Assembly: GCF_042675965.1 (NCBI RefSeq)
Contig: NZ_JBHTKJ010000034.1
Coordinates: 3,201 to 67,200 of the forward strand
Origin: Virgibacillus_R byunsanensis
GTDB taxonomy: Bacteria > Bacillota > Bacilli > Bacillales > Amphibacillaceae
Reading direction: 5' to 3'
Length of the DNA: 64,000 bases
Shown: positions 44,508-53,226 of the stretch, piece after piece
How positions within the stretch are numbered: position 1 is the first letter of the stretch
Layout: each line of letters begins with the position of its first letter
Translations under genes and position numbers: made by a program
The notes under the pieces: model-generated
What the model was told of the DNA's origin: nothing
The model's database searches: none
The model's input: the letters and a program-made list of their open reading frames with translations, nothing else

Positions 44508-45694
44508 TATGCGTGCCCCCCTGCATGGGCGACATGTTTCACTTTTTGTTTCTTATTCCTTTTGTTCGGTTTACGGACTTCTGGGTTATATAACGTTTCC
44601 GCCATTTGGAATATTTTTTTAGACACTTGTGAACGTGGGTTGGAATACGTTACAGGCTTTCCTTCATTCACCGCTGTTACCATCAACTTTTCCATGGCTG
44701 GAATAGTCATAAAGATTTCCCTGCCCATCACTTTTTCAACCGTTTCCGTTTTCATACCCTTTACCTTCATATTCCGGTTCAACACAACTTTTGTGCGGTC
44801 CCCCATCTGCAAGGAATCTAACGTATCTACTAACAACTTGCTGTTTTTTAAGGTTGGTAAATCCATGTAGGTCATTGCCAAAATATGATCCGAGTTCTCT
44901 AATGCCACAATAACTGTCTCATCCATGTTACTGGACGCATCTATAATTACGACGTCATATTGCTGTTTCAGCGAATGAATTGCCTTACGGACATAATCCC
45001 CCGTTATGACTTCAGCAAATTCAGGTCTTTGTGGAGCCGCAAGTATCGAAATACCATTTTTATATGGCGTCATAAAGCTTTCAATTTGTTTTCCAGCGCG
45101 GTCTTCCTTGATCCAGTCATATATCGTTCGCTTTGGTTTTACATCCATAAATAATGCAACATCACCAAATTGTAGATCTAAATCAATAACAGCTACCTTC
45201 TGCATTTTCTTGCCATAGGAAGCAGCAAGATTAACAGCAACAGTCGTCTTCCCAACCCCGCCTTTTGTACTGGAAACGGTAATGACCTTTGCATTTTTGG
45301 TAGACTTCATTTGCGGCTGTTGTGACATCTTCTTCTCACTCTTTGCAATTGCGTGTTTAATATCTTCTCTAATTTTAGTTAATGGAGTGGCAAGAAAAAT
45401 CACGTCTGAGGCACCTGATCGAATTGCCCGCTTCATATCCACTTCTTCTTCTGAATGAAAAACGAGTAAGGTAGTTGTGAGCGGATACTGCTTGGTTATC
45501 TTTTCGCAAATACCATATACATCATAAGATGGAGCAAAAGGTAAATAGACAATACTATGATCATCTGCTTGCAGCTTTTCCATGATCGTGGATACACTTG
45601 AAACCCAATTCACTTGATAAGCAGGATCCTCTATCCCCTTATCTAATATAGAAATCAATGCATCATTTTGAGCAATAGCGTATACTTTTACCAT
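44507..45694 (-). CDS. cpaE: Tad pilus localisation ATPase, CpaE/TadZ
   Basis: A 395-aa protein. The N-terminal ~125 residues form an atypical receiver-like domain (MVKVYAIAQND...) without a clear phospho-acceptor aspartate. The remainder is a MinD/ParA-like ATPase with deviant Walker A SSTKGGVGKTTVAVNLA (~138-153), switch ATPase region VIDLDLQFGDVALFMD, and VIIDASSNMDETV. Such proteins position the Tad secretion machine. The C-terminal ~25 residues are Lys-, Asn- and His-rich. Confidence 0.92.
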   Translation of the reverse strand: MVKVYAIAQNDALISILDKGIEDPAYQVNWVSSVSTIMEKLQADDHSIVYLPFAPSYDVYGICEKITKQYPLTTTLLVFHSEEEVDMKRAIRSGASDVIFLATPLTKIREDIKHAIAKSEKKMSQQPQMKSTKNAKVITVSSTKGGVGKTTVAVNLAASYGKKMQKVAVIDLDLQFGDVALFMDVKPKRTIYDWIKEDRAGKQIESFMTPYKNGISILAAPQRPEFAEVITGDYVRKAIHSLKQQYDVVIIDASSNMDETVIVALENSDHILAMTYMDLPTLKNSKLLVDTLDSLQMGDRTKVVLNRNMKVKGMKTETVEKVMGREIFMTIPAMEKLMVTAVNEGKPVTYSNPRSQVSKKIFQMAETLYNPEVRKPNKRNKKQKVKHVAHAGGHA

Positions 45695-46299
45695 TATCTA
45701 AACACCCCTTCATGTAAGTCATCTTCATGCATATGTGTATGATCAGGTTCAAGCTGATCGTCGCCCTCTTCCCGAAGCATTAGATACAACTCATTTTTGG
45801 AAGCAAATCCTAAGGAAAGCCCTTCCTGAGGTGTCACTTCAATCGTAACTAAATGATATCGCTTCATTGTTTCTGCATCATCTGCTGCATGACCAATTGC
45901 CAGCACCTTAACGTTTTGTAATAAAAGTGTGGCGGAATCATGCTGTTCTTCCGCTTGTTCTTCAGGTACTTGCATAATCGTAACAACATCGACAAATGAA
46001 CCTGGCTTGATAAAACCAGCAACCCCTTGTACATCTGTAACCGTAATTGTTATCGCACGGGCACCCTCTGAGGCTGGGATTATTTCATTTCCGATTTCTT
46101 CCTCTGTTTGTTCTTCAGCTGCCACTGCTTTGTTTCCTTCTTCCTCTTGATCTTGTTGTTCTTCCTTCTCTTCCTCAGAAATAGTATTACTTTCTGGTTT
46201 AGTAGATTCTTGCGGACTCCCTGTAACCAAGACATACATCATGACAGCAGCAATTACACCAAATAAAATTGCTGTTAACCAGATTTTTTTCGTATTCAT
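45694..46299 (-). CDS. cpaB: Flp pilus assembly protein CpaB/RcpC-like (SAF domain)
   Basis: A 201-aa protein. It has an N-terminal membrane anchor (~7-25) and a highly acidic Glu/Gln-rich linker (~30-70). The beta-clip/SAF region follows, with RAITITVTDVQGVAGFIKPGSFVDVV and LATIEVTPQEGLSLGFA-like strands. It is shorter than Gram-negative CpaB, which binds an outer-membrane secretin; no secretin exists here, so it presumably acts within the cell wall. It overlaps cpaE by one base. Confidence 0.85.
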   Translation of the reverse strand: MNTKKIWLTAILFGVIAAVMMYVLVTGSPQESTKPESNTISEEEKEEQQDQEEEGNKAVAAEEQTEEEIGNEIIPASEGARAITITVTDVQGVAGFIKPGSFVDVVTIMQVPEEQAEEQHDSATLLLQNVKVLAIGHAADDAETMKRYHLVTIEVTPQEGLSLGFASKNELYLMLREEGDDQLEPDHTHMHEDDLHEGVFR

Positions 46300-46323
46300 G
46301 CGTTCACCTGCTTTATTTTAGTT

Positions 46324-47259
46324 TTAATTTATTAGTTTTACTCCGGAAATTCCGTAGTCTTCTCCCCCGGGTTCGAACGTTCCACCTCTGACGTAATCTA
46401 TAAAACGCCCAGTTACACCCTTATCATTTCCGTTTGGGTTTACTGCTTCAATCCAAATAGCAGCAAAACCAACTATCCTCACCATTGACTTTCCATTTAC
46501 TTCAAACTCTTCCACGAGAGGGACAGTTATGATTCGATTGCATGTATTATCGGCTGTTGAATACTGTTGACAATGTGGTTTGTCATTATCTTCTTCAATA
46601 CGATATTCAAACCCAGACCTCACATTCCCCCAAGATAAACCAGTTTTCGTCCACTCAAACTCCTCATTTACTTCCCGCTTCGCCCCATACATAATTCCTT
46701 CCTTTAAATCATTTCCACCAGGTCCATCAATCGCAAGAAATCCAAAATTCCCGCTAATGGATGAATTATTTGGATTCCCAGCCTGAAAATGTAACGGATA
46801 TTCAGCTCCAGGGGAATACTCTCCTTCTTCGAGTGCTACTGGTACTATTCCCTCACCTGCAGTTAACGTATTTTGTATTTGAGCTTCAGCAATTGCACTT
46901 ACATCAGAATTCTCAAAACCAAATATCCTGGCAAACATTAGTTCTTTGTTTACTGTCGTATGTATTTTAATAGTGTCTACTTCAGTTGTTACGTCATCTT
47001 CCGGGATCGTGAATCCGTTATCCGATGCAAGGTCAATTGCTACCTCTTCAGCTTTTACCTCTGATACCGTTAACACTTGCGCACCTCCAAGTACTGCAGC
47101 ATCCAACGATTTTTGCAGGCTGCTTTTCTCAAAATATAAGCCACCTACATCTACTACAAATGCTGTGAACCCGACTAACATAAACATACTAAGAGCCACC
47201 ATGATCATCGCAATTCCACTTTGTTCTCTAAAAATAGCTTTAGTCTTATTTTTCATCAT
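46324..47259 (-). CDS. TadG-like pilus-assembly protein (first copy)
   Basis: A 311-aa protein with the TadG-type N-terminus EQSGIAMIMVALSMFMLVGFTAFVVDVG, a class III-like signal anchor. LQKSLDAAVLGGAQ follows, then an extracytoplasmic domain with two cysteines (PHCQQYSTADNTC) that may form a disulfide. TadG-like proteins are minor pseudopilin-type components or anchors. It overlaps tadE by four bases. The C-terminal domain resembles that of the gene at 49093. Confidence 0.88.
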   Translation of the reverse strand: MMKNKTKAIFREQSGIAMIMVALSMFMLVGFTAFVVDVGGLYFEKSSLQKSLDAAVLGGAQVLTVSEVKAEEVAIDLASDNGFTIPEDDVTTEVDTIKIHTTVNKELMFARIFGFENSDVSAIAEAQIQNTLTAGEGIVPVALEEGEYSPGAEYPLHFQAGNPNNSSISGNFGFLAIDGPGGNDLKEGIMYGAKREVNEEFEWTKTGLSWGNVRSGFEYRIEEDNDKPHCQQYSTADNTCNRIITVPLVEEFEVNGKSMVRIVGFAAIWIEAVNPNGNDKGVTGRFIDYVRGGTFEPGGEDYGISGVKLIN

Positions 47260-47636
47260 TCCACCCTCATAACAGTTGTATCTTCCAAATCAAATTCTTC
47301 AATAATCTGACCAATAATTGGCGTTAAAAAGTCAACTGGGTATGATAATGTAATTGTCACGTCACTACCACTATCCCGATTTTCCTTACCTTCCGGTGAA
47401 ATTGTAATTTCTAACTTATCTTCATCCAATCCACTAGTGGCATCTATAATCCTTGATTCAATCACATCATCCTCCGTTCCAATCGTCGCTACCCTTGCCG
47501 CTTCCCTACCCGCATGGTCGAGAGTTAAATACGCGTGAAAAATTCTACCGAAATCGGTGATACCGAATAGTAGAATTAATAAAATCGGCAGAATTAAAGC
47601 TGTTTCTACTAATGATTGACCTTTTTGTGATTTCAT
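47256..47636 (-). CDS. tadE: minor pseudopilin TadE
   Basis: A 126-aa protein with the TadE signature KGQSLVETALILPILLILLFGITDFGRIFHAYLT-type start: a short basic leader, Glu at +5 after the predicted cleavage site, then one long helix and a small extracytoplasmic domain. It should be processed by the prepilin peptidase encoded immediately upstream, whose gene it overlaps by four bases. Confidence 0.9.
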   Translation of the reverse strand: MKSQKGQSLVETALILPILLILLFGITDFGRIFHAYLTLDHAGREAARVATIGTEDDVIESRIIDATSGLDEDKLEITISPEGKENRDSGSDVTITLSYPVDFLTPIIGQIIEEFDLEDTTVMRVE

Positions 47637-48142
47637 AGATTTGCCTCCATTAAGAATGTCAATAATGCACCTAGTGCAATTGGAATTGCATATGGGATGG
47701 AAACAGGTTGTTTTGTATCACTAGGAACTTGCAGCGATCCTTTTGTTCCTTTTAGATATAATATGGAAAACAACATGCTTTTTAGTGTGAAACCGAATTG
47801 TCTTCTTTTGATTAAAATAATTAATGAAATAAGTCCTCCAATAATCGCAGCATAAACTCCTGTATAGAGAACAAACATTGTGCCCTTCCAAGCACCAACA
47901 GCTGCAAGTAGTTTTACATCTCCTGCTCCGATGCCTCCCATTATAAATGGGATGAACAGCAGCCCAAGTCCAACTAGAAATCCTAGACCACTGAAAATAA
48001 ATCCGTCTAAACTAGTCGTAAACCAATGGTAAATTAATGCGACCAATATAGCTGGTAGTGTTACCATGTTCAATATTTTTCTGTTACGTAGATCTGTAAT
48101 TGTGGAGATGATTAAGATGAGGAAAACTGCTAAATTAGCCAT
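47633..48142 (-). CDS. prepilin peptidase (A24 family), TadV/CpaA
   Basis: A 169-aa membrane aspartic peptidase with about five or six helices. The two catalytic aspartates are in STITDLRNRKI (~16) and GGIGAGDVKLLAAVG (~70). It lacks the N-terminal methylase domain of PilD, as expected for the TadV/CpaA form. It cleaves the leader of Flp and of TadE/TadG-like proteins. It is second in the operon, about 55 bp after flp. Confidence 0.92.
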   Translation of the reverse strand: MANLAVFLILIISTITDLRNRKILNMVTLPAILVALIYHWFTTSLDGFIFSGLGFLVGLGLLFIPFIMGGIGAGDVKLLAAVGAWKGTMFVLYTGVYAAIIGGLISLIILIKRRQFGFTLKSMLFSILYLKGTKGSLQVPSDTKQPVSIPYAIPIALGALLTFLMEANL

Positions 48143-48197
48143 ATAACTATCTCCTTTTTATTTAATAAGCCCTGCCGAAGCAGGGCTATTATTTGGT

Positions 48198-48392
48198 TTA
48201 GTTACCACCACTATCTTGAACACCTTCAATTAATCCAAGTTTATCTGTAATTGCCTCAAAAACATCGGTTAATTGATCACCTAACAAAATTACAACAGTA
48301 ATTACCGCCACTGCAATCAACCCCACCAACAACCCATACTCCGTTAATGCCTGTCCTTCTTCTTCTTTGAAAAGTCTAACTAAATGATTCAT
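48198..48392 (-). CDS. flp: Flp-type pilin
   Basis: A 64-aa pilin: basic leader MNHLVRLFKEEEGQALTEYG, with cleavage expected after the Gly and Glu at the +5 position (the Flp motif G/QALTEYGLLVG). A hydrophobic helix follows, then a short polar tail ending in GGN. It is the major subunit of the Tad pilus, encoded first in the operon behind AGGAGGAATTTATTT. A weak GC hairpin after its stop (CCTGC...GCAGG at ~48171-48185) may raise flp mRNA over the rest. Confidence 0.93.
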   Translation of the reverse strand: MNHLVRLFKEEEGQALTEYGLLVGLIAVAVITVVILLGDQLTDVFEAITDKLGLIEGVQDSGGN

Positions 48393-48457
48393 AAATAAAT
48401 TCCTCCTAAAGTTTTAATCGTTCTATATCAAGAACATAAACCGATTATATCTTGTCC

Positions 48458-48491
48458 TTTGTTCGTTTTAAAATCCCAAATTTGTTCGTTT
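48458..48491. repeat. paired TTTGTTCGTTT direct repeats upstream of flp
   Basis: The same 11-mer occurs at 48458-48468 and 48481-48491, a 23-bp period, close to the flp promoter on the opposite strand. Related GAACAAA/GAACAAAACGAA sequences lie upstream of the genes at 48616 and 49093. The arrangement suggests a shared regulator. Confidence 0.45.
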
Positions 48492-48615
48492 GTTCTATAT
48501 AAAGGTCTATTTTCTTTCCAAATCGCCGTTTTCCTCATTCTTTCGTACAATTTCGTTTTTTATTAAGAATATTATATTCTATATAATGAACAAAAAGGCG
48601 GAAAGGGGTTTGTTT

Positions 48616-48942
48616 ATGAAAAGTAATGAAAAAAGCTTGAGGTTAAAGATAAAACACGCTGATAATTACTGGGCAAGATTAAGAGGTCTTTTGTTTTACA
48701 AGAATCCTATTAAAGAAGAAGGACTACTTATTACACCTTGTAACTCCGTTCACATGTTATTTATGCGATTTGCGATTGATGTTGTTTTTCTAGATCAATC
48801 AAATACCGTCGTAAAAGTAGTTCCAAATTTAAAACCATGGAGAATCGTTCTTCCAGTAATCACTGCACATGCTGCTCTTGAATTACCGACTGGTACTATT
48901 AAAAACAGGGAAATCTGTGAGGGAGACAAGATTCTTATATAG
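48616..48942 (+). CDS. DUF192 family protein
   Basis: A 108-aa single-domain protein with the DUF192 pattern ARLRGLLF, LLITPCNSVHMLFMRFAIDVVFLD and a closing ALELPTGTI. ATG at 48616 is chosen because AAAGGGG is about eight bases upstream; longer in-frame starts lack a ribosome site. Its function is not established. Being divergent from flp and just upstream of a TadG-like gene, it may be part of the pilus locus; DUF192 proteins are found beside Tad genes in other Firmicutes as far as I recall. Confidence 0.85.
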   Translation: MKSNEKSLRLKIKHADNYWARLRGLLFYKNPIKEEGLLITPCNSVHMLFMRFAIDVVFLDQSNTVVKVVPNLKPWRIVLPVITAHAALELPTGTIKNREICEGDKILI

Positions 48943-48996
48943 AAAGTCCGGGTGAAACTTAGAGAACATTTGAATCCAAAATTGATTCATTGTGTA

Positions 48997-49025
48997 TTGT
49001 ATATAAGATGTAAAAAAGGTATAAT
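48997..49025 (+). promoter_or_regulatory. promoter of the second TadG-like gene
   Basis: TTGTAT (48997-49002), 17-bp spacer, TATAAT (49020-49025), about 65 bp before the start codon. Confidence 0.7.
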
Positions 49026-49092
49026 ATTCTCAATAAAGAACAAAACGAAATGATTATCTCAATTAGAACAATTTAGCGAGAGGAGGGTATTG

Positions 49093-49995
49093 TTGAAGAA
49101 GTTGATCAGAGAAGAAAGTGGACAATCACTTATCATGGTTGCGATTTTTTTAATAGTATTGGTAGGCTTTGCGGGTTTAGCTATTGATGGTGGTAGGCTG
49201 TACCTTGCTAAGTCTCAGCTCCAGAAGGCGGTTGATGCAGCTGCACTTGCTGGGGGAGATGTAATAGTGGATGGAGTGATAGCTAGTGAAACCTATAATC
49301 ATACAGACTCTAAATTACTGGCTGAAGAAATTGCAGAAACGAATTACGATAATGGTGCATACGTCACAACATTTCCAGGAGAAGGTAATGTTATTCAGGT
49401 GAGCGGAGAAGAAAATATTTCGTTAATGCTGATGCCAGTTCTAGGATTAAATCAGTCAAAGGTTAGTGCTGCATCACAGGTTAAGGTAGGACAATTAAAT
49501 AGTGTTGGAGAAGGTGTAGTCGTACCGATTGGAATTGGACTAAATCAACCTCTTGAATTCGGTGAAATATGGGAACTTAATGACGACCCTGGCGAAGGTG
49601 AACAGGGGTGGTATAACTTTCTAGACTTTTCTTTTATTGACCCTGAACCAGACAATAGTGGGAATAGTGCTCTTGGGTCCTATATTGAAGATGGGTCACC
49701 TGCACCAGTTTACATTGGTCAAGAACTACATGTTCAAGAAGGGGCATCAAGTAAAAGTAATAATGTTACATCTGCAGTTGAAGCAAGAGCAGGGGAAATC
49801 ATTTACGTTCCGATTATTGAGCAGGACCCAGACGATCCTAAGAAGGTAATTGTGCAGGGATTCGCAGCATTCGAGCTAATGGCTGGTTATGACGGTCATG
49901 CTATACAAGCAAAATTCATTCAAACAGTCACACCAGGTGAAATTGGTGATGAAATTTCTGAATATGGAACGTATGCATCTAAGTTAATCCTGTAA
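49093..49995 (+). CDS. TadG-like pilus-assembly protein (second copy)
   Basis: About 300 aa, with the same N-terminal architecture as the gene at 46324: EESGQSLIMVAIFLIVLVGFAGLAIDGGRLYLAKSQLQ-type anchor followed by KAVDAAALAGGDV. It has an acidic extracytoplasmic domain without cysteines. The start is a TTG; 49093 gives better spacing from AGGAGGG than 49090. It has its own promoter and terminator, so it can be expressed apart from the main Tad operon and may supply an alternative pilus component. Confidence 0.85.
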   Translation: MKKLIREESGQSLIMVAIFLIVLVGFAGLAIDGGRLYLAKSQLQKAVDAAALAGGDVIVDGVIASETYNHTDSKLLAEEIAETNYDNGAYVTTFPGEGNVIQVSGEENISLMLMPVLGLNQSKVSAASQVKVGQLNSVGEGVVVPIGIGLNQPLEFGEIWELNDDPGEGEQGWYNFLDFSFIDPEPDNSGNSALGSYIEDGSPAPVYIGQELHVQEGASSKSNNVTSAVEARAGEIIYVPIIEQDPDDPKKVIVQGFAAFELMAGYDGHAIQAKFIQTVTPGEIGDEISEYGTYASKLIL

Positions 49996-50017
49996 ATTAG
50001 CTCATCATATTTCCCAA

Positions 50018-50055
50018 AAGAAGAGAAGTCCTCAACTAGCAGGACTTCTCTTCTT
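50018..50055. terminator. bidirectional terminator after the second TadG-like gene
   Basis: 15-bp perfect stem (50018-50032 with 50041-50055) around an eight-base loop. Confidence 0.9.
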
Positions 50056-50162
50056 TATAGGAATCTATAGTTTTTTTCTTTTAATTCCTCGACAACACCT
50101 CGACCCGCTTCTCTCCCAGAAAACAAACACCCTCCAAGAAACGTCCCTTCCAATACGCGATT
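50055..50162 (-). pseudogene. C-terminal remnant of an FAD-dependent dehydrogenase/fumarate-reductase-like gene
   Basis: On the minus strand the frame ending at 50055 contains LEGTFLGGCLFSGREAGRG, the FAD-binding C-terminal signature of flavoprotein dehydrogenases in which GG.LFSGR.AGR follows a GL..AG segment. Nothing of the preceding ~400-500 residues is present, and the bases upstream lead straight into the promoter region of the sulfite-oxidase gene. The piece is therefore a deletion remnant. Confidence 0.6.
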
Positions 50163-50259
50163 TATTTCCAAATAACCTATATAGTCATTTAAGTGTAATT
50201 TAAGTAGGACATGTTTACCCTGCATATATATGATTATCAATTCATATAGGAGGCTTTAC

Positions 50260-51333
50260 ATGTCCAGAGACCCCTTCTCCTTTAATAATCCTTATTTAAT
50301 TACCCGAAGCTTGTATCCGGAAAATCAGGAAACGCCGATTCACTTTATTCCTTCCAATCACACACCTGACCATTTGTTTTTTAGGCGTAATCATTTTCCA
50401 TATCCGACATTAAATCAGTCGCGTTTTTGGATACCCATAGGCGGTTCTGTTTTGAATCCGACCATTTTTTCAAACTATGATCTCCTGAAGTTACCTTCTA
50501 AAACCGTAAACACAGTCCTGGAATGCGCAGGAAATAAACGTAACTTTTTTGAACCTAACGTATTTGGGGAGCAATGGGAAAAAGGTGCGACTAGTATGGG
50601 AAAGTGGAAAGGTGTGTCCTTAGGAACCTTATTTGAAATTACAGGTCTGGAAAAAGATGCGAAAGAAGTAATTGTGGAAGGCTATGATTACGGAAATCGA
50701 ACTGATTTGGATCAGATATATACGTATACAAGAAGTTTACCCTTGGAAAAAGCACTACATCCTGACACCATTATTGCTTACGAATACAATGATAAACCCA
50801 TTCCTTTCAAGCATGGTTTTCCGTTTAGACTGGTGGTACCCAACTGGTATGCAATGGCTTCGGTAAAGTGGATCAAGCAAATAAACATTATTAATACGAC
50901 CTTTGAAGGACCCTTTCAAACAGTCGATTATGTGTATTATCCGAAGAAAGAAAATGATGAAGGATCTTTTCTAGTTACAATTAATAATGTAAATTCCACT
51001 ATTCAACAACCGTTACATATGGAGAAGCTGGAAACGGGCAGACACATGATCAAAGGCATTGCCTGGACGGGAAAGGGCGAGATTACAACAGTTGAGATTA
51101 GTACGGATGGTGGTGAAACCTGGTCAAATGCTGCCATTGCACATACTGATGGTGTTCATGATTATACGTGGTCTACCTGGTCATTTGACTGGATGGTTTC
51201 TGAAAAAGGGGAATTTACCATTTTGTCCAGAGCTCGGGATTCATATGACAGGGTTCAACCACCCAATCCATTTTGGAATCAAAAAGGATATGGCTATAAC
51301 GCAATTGACCAAATAAAGGTAAAAGTTGAATAA
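50260..51333 (+). CDS. molybdopterin-dependent sulfite oxidase family enzyme
   Basis: A 357-aa protein with the two domains of the sulfite oxidase family: an oxidoreductase molybdopterin-binding domain (~1-210) with the molybdenum-ligating cysteine C89 in VLECAGNK and the HGFPFRLVVP loop, and a C-terminal Mo-co dimerisation domain with IKGIAWTGKGEITTVEISTDGG. There is no twin-arginine or other signal peptide, so it would be cytoplasmic. No haem domain is fused. ATG 50260 has AGGAGG upstream. The substrate could be sulfite or another oxygen-atom acceptor. Confidence 0.9.
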   Translation: MSRDPFSFNNPYLITRSLYPENQETPIHFIPSNHTPDHLFFRRNHFPYPTLNQSRFWIPIGGSVLNPTIFSNYDLLKLPSKTVNTVLECAGNKRNFFEPNVFGEQWEKGATSMGKWKGVSLGTLFEITGLEKDAKEVIVEGYDYGNRTDLDQIYTYTRSLPLEKALHPDTIIAYEYNDKPIPFKHGFPFRLVVPNWYAMASVKWIKQINIINTTFEGPFQTVDYVYYPKKENDEGSFLVTINNVNSTIQQPLHMEKLETGRHMIKGIAWTGKGEITTVEISTDGGETWSNAAIAHTDGVHDYTWSTWSFDWMVSEKGEFTILSRARDSYDRVQPPNPFWNQKGYGYNAIDQIKVKVE

Positions 51334-51399
51334 TATGCATGTTTAAAATCTGATTGGTTAAAATATAAACTATAACACTCTATACAAGGAGCGAATCCG

Positions 51400-51519
51400 A
51401 TGGAAGATACGCATGAGTTTGTGGAGAGATTTAATGAAAATAAGAAGAAATCAGAACGTAATAAAAAGCGTCAAGGCAAAAGAAATCCAGCTCAGAAACT
51501 ACCTGGTAAACGCCACTAA
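51400..51519 (+). CDS. 39-aa basic protein, DUF4023-like
   Basis: ATG at 51400 follows AAGGAG. The product (MEDTHEFVERFNENKKK... ending LPGKRH) matches my memory of the DUF4023 family of ~38-residue Bacillus proteins with the THEFV start and a Lys/Asn/Gly-rich tail. The function is unknown; composition is like that of minor spore proteins. It is followed by a terminator. Confidence 0.65.
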   Translation: MEDTHEFVERFNENKKKSERNKKRQGKRNPAQKLPGKRH

Positions 51520-51526
51520 TAAGAAT

Positions 51527-51568
51527 GAAACCCCAAAGGGAGGGAATCCTTTGGGGTTTCTTTTTTTG
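51527..51568 (+). terminator. terminator after the DUF4023-like gene
   Basis: 13-bp stem GAAACCCCAAAGG/CCTTTGGGGTTTC followed by eight T residues. Confidence 0.93.
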
Positions 51569-51576
51569 TGTACGTC

Positions 51577-52014
51577 TTATTTTTGCGGTGCAGATGGTGT
51601 CGAAATGCTCGTTAGTGCTACTTCAGCATCGTGATCATACTGGTTATCCACAGCTAAATCACCTAATGCAACCATTCCTACAAGTTGTCCGTTTTCCACA
51701 ATTGGCAAACGGCGGATTTGTTGTTGTGCCATTAATTCTGCTGCTTGATGAATGTCCATTCCTGGTTCCCCTTGCACAATTTGCTGTGCAGTCATCACTT
51801 GAGAGATCGGTGTTTGTGCAGCTTGGCCTTGAGCTGTTGTACGCAAGGTTATATCGCGGTCCGTTATAATACCTACCATTTGTCCATTATTGTTAACAAC
51901 TGGTAATGACCCTATATTACTGTCACTCATAATGGCAGCTGCTTCTTGCACAGATTGTGTCTCATTAACGGTAAATACACTCGTCGTCATGATGTTGCGT
52001 AGTTGTTTATCCAT
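51577..52014 (-). CDS. tandem CBS domain protein
   Basis: A 145-aa protein consisting of two CBS domains: VFTVNETQSVQEAAAIMSD with GSLPVVNNNGQMVGIITDRDI, and the second half with IHQAAELMAQQQIRRLPIVENGQLVGMVALGDLA. CBS pairs bind adenosine nucleotides and usually regulate a partner; stand-alone proteins like this are common in Bacillaceae, often stress-induced. The ATG follows AAAGGGAGG. It converges on the DUF4023-like gene. Confidence 0.92.
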   Translation of the reverse strand: MDKQLRNIMTTSVFTVNETQSVQEAAAIMSDSNIGSLPVVNNNGQMVGIITDRDITLRTTAQGQAAQTPISQVMTAQQIVQGEPGMDIHQAAELMAQQQIRRLPIVENGQLVGMVALGDLAVDNQYDHDAEVALTSISTPSAPQK

Positions 52015-52099
52015 AAAAAAACCTCCCTTTCACTTCTAGGGTGGTCCTTATGGTAAATTATATTAGTGGTAAAATTCACCCATAACTTTTTATGAATAA

Positions 52100-52174
52100 T
52101 GGCTCCACAGGCAGGAGTCGAACCTGCGACCGATCGGTTAACAGCCGAGTGCTCTACCTCTGAGCTACTGTGGA
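52100..52174 (-). tRNA. tRNA-Asn (anticodon GTT), CCA encoded
   Basis: The minus strand folds as a complete cloverleaf: acceptor TCCACAG/CTGTGGA with discriminator G and encoded CCA, D-arm GCTCAGAGGTAGAGC, anticodon loop CTGTTAA, and T-arm GCAGGTTCGACTCCTGC. Length is 75 nt with CCA. It stands alone rather than in an rRNA-linked cluster. Confidence 0.96.
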
Positions 52175-52447
52175 ATGTTTTTTTAGCTTACATATTTTTA
52201 CCTCTTTAGCTATGGAATGTAACATAAATTATTATGATGCTTTTAATGAGAAAATATACACATTTATGTAAATGAAGCAGCAGATATATTCCAATTTAAT
52301 CACTAAATTGACAAAATTCAAGAAAAAACAGCATTTTTATTAACAAAATCCCCCACTTAACCGATTTAAGAGGAAGGGATTATTTTTTGTACTTATTTTA
52401 TCTACTCAAGATTTAACTTATACATTATAACTACGGGAGATGATATT

Positions 52448-53194
52448 GTGACCAAAGAAACAGAGAAGAAAGGGATGGGTTGGTTTAAAGGCGTTCTTTC
52501 CAACCAGAATCAAGATGATCAGCCTACTGTAGAACCACAAATTTCAACCGAAAGCAGAGATGAGCAAATCATTAACGAAAAAGAGACAGAGCAAGCGGAT
52601 ACAACAAGTGAAAACCATTTATTTACAAAGGATAATCAGGAAAAAGTAACATTGGACATGATTGTTTCTTTGGAAAATATGTTAAAGGATCGTCAATTAA
52701 TTGTTTATAAAAACACCGATCTAGAAGAGCAATTAAATGCAGCGAATGATACGATTACACGTTTCAAGCATGACCAGGTGAAAAAGGATCAGCTTATACA
52801 AGAAAGAGATAGGGAAATACGTGATCTTGAAAGTAATCTTACCGATAAACAAATGAGCTATGATCAGCTTCTTGAAGATTATAAAGAATATCAGACCACT
52901 TCAAATAATGAATATCAAAAGATTTCAAACCAACTAGACAAAGAAACACATAAATACAATAAACTAAATGAAGAATCCACCAAAGCTCAATACCAAGGTA
53001 TGTTAAAGATTAAAGAACTTGAAGAGAAAGTTAGAGATCTTGAAATAGAAAATCAAAAATACGCTGAACAAAATCACACTATACTTAATGAAAAAGATGA
53101 ATTAATGCAGACTATTAACGATTTCACAGAACGAATGTCCTTTTCTTTTTCACCGAAGACAACTGCTTCTCATTCTTCTGATTCATCCGAGTAA
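52448..53194 (+). CDS. long coiled-coil protein, first gene of the bactofilin module
   Basis: A 248-aa soluble protein. It has an acidic, low-complexity N-terminal ~65 residues starting KGMGWFKGVLSNQNQ, then a continuous coiled coil (~70-235). No membrane segment or catalytic motif is seen. The start is GTG at 52448, with GGGAG upstream. It is followed at 32 bp by the NodB gene and then by an M23 peptidase and a bactofilin, so it may be a cytoplasmic scaffold linking the bactofilin polymer with envelope enzymes. It is not a family I recognise. Confidence 0.75.
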   Translation: MTKETEKKGMGWFKGVLSNQNQDDQPTVEPQISTESRDEQIINEKETEQADTTSENHLFTKDNQEKVTLDMIVSLENMLKDRQLIVYKNTDLEEQLNAANDTITRFKHDQVKKDQLIQERDREIRDLESNLTDKQMSYDQLLEDYKEYQTTSNNEYQKISNQLDKETHKYNKLNEESTKAQYQGMLKIKELEEKVRDLEIENQKYAEQNHTILNEKDELMQTINDFTERMSFSFSPKTTASHSSDSSE

Positions 53195-53226
53195 AGCGGC
53201 GTCATTCAGTAAAGAAAGGGGTAGTC

